A DNA stretch of 8,863 nucleotides from Thermoplasmatota archaeon (GTDB taxonomy: Archaea; Thermoplasmatota; Penumbrarchaeia; Penumbrarchaeales; Penumbrarchaeaceae), in assembly GCA_030600725.1 (NCBI GenBank), contig JAUVLN010000068.1, positions 1-8,863 on the forward strand. Reading direction: 5' to 3'. The position numbers were made by a program, and so were the translations under genes. How positions within the stretch are numbered: the stretch's first letter is position 1; each line of letters opens with the position of its first letter. This document shows positions 7,666-8,863 of the stretch, piece after piece. The notes beneath the pieces are model-generated. The model did not search any database and was not told the origin of the DNA. It was given only the letters and a program-made list of their open reading frames with translations.

Positions 7666-7704
7666 TTTGTCGAAGGATCGGCCCCCGGCCAAGATGAGAT
7701 GTTC

Positions 7705-7711
7705 GGTGAGG
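7705..7711 (+). promoter_or_regulatory. Shine-Dalgarno-like site of the UbiA-family gene
   Basis: GGTGAGG ends 9 bases before the ATG at 7721. It supports that start over the next in-frame ATG at 7742, which has no comparable site at good spacing. Confidence 0.6.
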
Positions 7712-7720
7712 ATAATATAA

Positions 7721-8758
7721 ATGAAGTTCCTACACCGGGTGATGAGAGCTGGGCCCATTGATATCCTGAGGCTGTTTCGGATACACACAGGCGCTGCAAC
7801 TGCAGCGGTCCCAGCCCTAGGCCTGCTGGCCGCAGGGGGGTCCTATCTGGCACTGGCATTCGTGGTGCTGGCCGGACTGACCCATCACGCATGGGGGTTC
7901 TCCCTCAACGAGGTGGTGGACCTTGAGGTCGACAGGAGGTCCAAAGGCCTTTCGCACAAGCCTCTCGTGTCGGGAAGGATCCCCAGGAAGGTGGGTTTGG
8001 TCCTCTCGATCATTATGGGCATCCTCTCCTTCATCTTCATATCGATAGCCACACTCGTCGAGGGCGTGGACCCGCTCGTTCCGCTGATCTTCCTGGTCCT
8101 CTCCTCCTTATCGGGCACCCTGTACAACGTTTACGGCAAGAGGTTCCCTCTGTCTGACATATTCGTGGGGGTATGGATGTTCTTCCTGGTCCTCTCCGCG
8201 GCCTCCGTGTCATCTGGATGGGGCCCATATCATATATCGATCTGGGCTGTGGCGGGCCTCTCATCCATACACCTTGTATTCAACAACTCCGTGGAAGGGG
8301 GGATGAAGGATGTGGAGAACGACAGGGGTTCGGGCGCAAGGACCTTCGCCGTTGTTACCGGGAACCGCATGAGAGATGGAAGATTCCATCTGACGCCTGT
8401 TTTCAGGGGCTTCGGGATATCCCTCAGGGGTCTCTTTGTCATATTGGCTGCGGTGTTCTCCTACCTGATCGTGGTGGAGGAGGGGTTCTTCATCAACATG
8501 GTGCTGCTGGTATCGGTGCTTGGCATCCTTCTGTTCCACCAATCCCTATCGTTCCTGAGGGGGACGGTCAAGATGAGCAGAAAGGAACTGCTGAAAGCTT
8601 TCTCCCGGCACGAGATCGGATCCTTCCTACTCTGTATACTTGTTGTACTGCCTGCGGTGGGATGGGCACCTTCATTGGTGATATTCATCGTTCCTGCACT
8701 TTGGTTCATCCTGCTCAACAGGATCATGTACGGGACCGAGATAGCTCCTGGAGTTTAG
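7721..8758 (+). CDS. UbiA-superfamily membrane prenyltransferase
   Basis: Intramembrane enzyme family that moves an isoprenoid chain from a polyprenyl diphosphate to an aromatic or lipid acceptor, using Mg2+ held by two Asp-rich motifs. Motif 1 is NEVVDLEVDR (residues 63-72; N63, D67, D71), followed by the family signature KPLVSGRIP (80-88). Y135 and K140 lie in LYNVYGKRFP (134-143). Motif 2 is KDVENDRGSGARTF (196-209; D197, D201). About eight or nine hydrophobic helices cover the rest. At 345 residues it is longer than the usual 280-310. The acceptor cannot be told from sequence: digeranylgeranylglyceryl phosphate synthase of archaeal lipid synthesis, a quinone or heme-type enzyme, or an uncharacterised branch are all possible. 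The second residue of motif 1 is Glu where Asp is common. It is transcribed away from serS, and no pathway partner is in the window. Confidence 0.92.
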   Translation: MKFLHRVMRAGPIDILRLFRIHTGAATAAVPALGLLAAGGSYLALAFVVLAGLTHHAWGFSLNEVVDLEVDRRSKGLSHKPLVSGRIPRKVGLVLSIIMGILSFIFISIATLVEGVDPLVPLIFLVLSSLSGTLYNVYGKRFPLSDIFVGVWMFFLVLSAASVSSGWGPYHISIWAVAGLSSIHLVFNNSVEGGMKDVENDRGSGARTFAVVTGNRMRDGRFHLTPVFRGFGISLRGLFVILAAVFSYLIVVEEGFFINMVLLVSVLGILLFHQSLSFLRGTVKMSRKELLKAFSRHEIGSFLLCILVVLPAVGWAPSLVIFIVPALWFILLNRIMYGTEIAPGV

Positions 8759-8777
8759 AGGAAATAAATCCACATAC

Positions 8778-8804
8778 TTTCCGATTAGTGTCAGTAATCG
8801 GAAA
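8778..8804. terminator. Perfect 10-bp stem-loop after the UbiA-family gene (terminator or operator)
   Basis: TTTCCGATTA (8778-8787) and TAATCGGAAA (8795-8804) are exact inverted arms with a 7-base loop, beginning 19 bases after the stop codon. A second small inverted repeat, TAAAAC..GTTTTA (8813-8818 and 8822-8827), follows with T-rich sequence. Archaeal termination mainly uses T-runs, and the first stem has no T-run directly after it, so an operator for a gene to the right is an equal possibility. Confidence 0.45.
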
Positions 8805-8822
8805 TTAGAATGTAAAACGCTG

Positions 8823-8833
8823 TTTTAATATAT
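8823..8833 (+). promoter_or_regulatory. Candidate archaeal TATA box for a gene beyond the right edge
   Basis: TTTTAATATAT lies in the most AT-rich stretch of the window, just after the stem-loop, and about 30 bases from the right edge. It resembles archaeal TATA boxes, but no clear BRE is visible, the gene it would serve is outside the window, and the stretch could instead be a T-rich terminator. No gene is seen in 8759-8863. Confidence 0.28.
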
Positions 8834-8863
8834 CTAGATGTTTTCGATATTATTTGAGATTAT

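Noticed and set aside
7161..7697. A 178-codon plus-strand open frame opposite serS, Ser/Phe-rich
   Set aside because: It lies antisense to the intact, well-conserved N-terminal half of serS and has no family features.
8173..8808. A 211-codon plus-strand frame within and past the UbiA-family gene
   Set aside because: It overlaps the conserved membrane segments and motif 2 in another frame, shows low-complexity Gly/Arg/His content and has no ribosome site.
8759..8863. tRNA or small RNA gene in the AT-rich end
   Set aside because: No cloverleaf, no T-loop GTTCRA-type box and low G+C; only the short stem-loops noted were found.

Overview
The window looks like a piece of an archaeal chromosome, most plausibly Thermoplasmatota or a related euryarchaeal lineage. 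The lineage is inferred, not proven. The reasons are frequent AGG (Arg) and ATA (Ile) codons in a GC-rich background, a very large N-glycosylation-rich surface protein built from Ig-like modules plus thrombospondin-type-3-like Asp repeats, and short promoters with TATA-like elements. Gene density is high and I see no mobile element, CRISPR array or RNA gene.

Layout. From the left edge to 6379 (+) runs one giant open frame. It encodes a modular extracellular protein with two related N-terminal modules, about a dozen Ig-like segments, a von Willebrand A (VWA) domain set inside one Ig-like repeat, Asp-rich calcium-binding-type repeats, one transmembrane helix and a basic cytoplasmic tail. Its true start lies upstream of the window, because the frame is open to base 2. 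At 6359-7624 (-) lies a complete seryl-tRNA synthetase gene (serS), whose last 21 bases overlap the last 21 bases of the giant gene tail to tail. A 96-base divergent intergenic region (7625-7720) separates serS from a UbiA-superfamily membrane prenyltransferase gene (7721-8758, +). The last 105 bases are AT-rich and carry a perfect 10-bp stem-loop and a TATA-like stretch, consistent with the end of one transcript and possibly the promoter of the next gene.

How the genes relate. They do not form an operon or an evident pathway. serS is translation housekeeping, the UbiA enzyme is probably lipid or quinone related, and the giant protein belongs to the cell surface, probably in adhesion or matrix contact through metal-dependent (MIDAS and Asp-loop) domains. 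I do not see a new multi-gene system here. The most unusual content is inside the giant protein: a VWA domain nested in a loop of a repeated Ig-like domain, enlarged aromatic loops next to its metal site, and nearly identical 105-bp DNA repeats.
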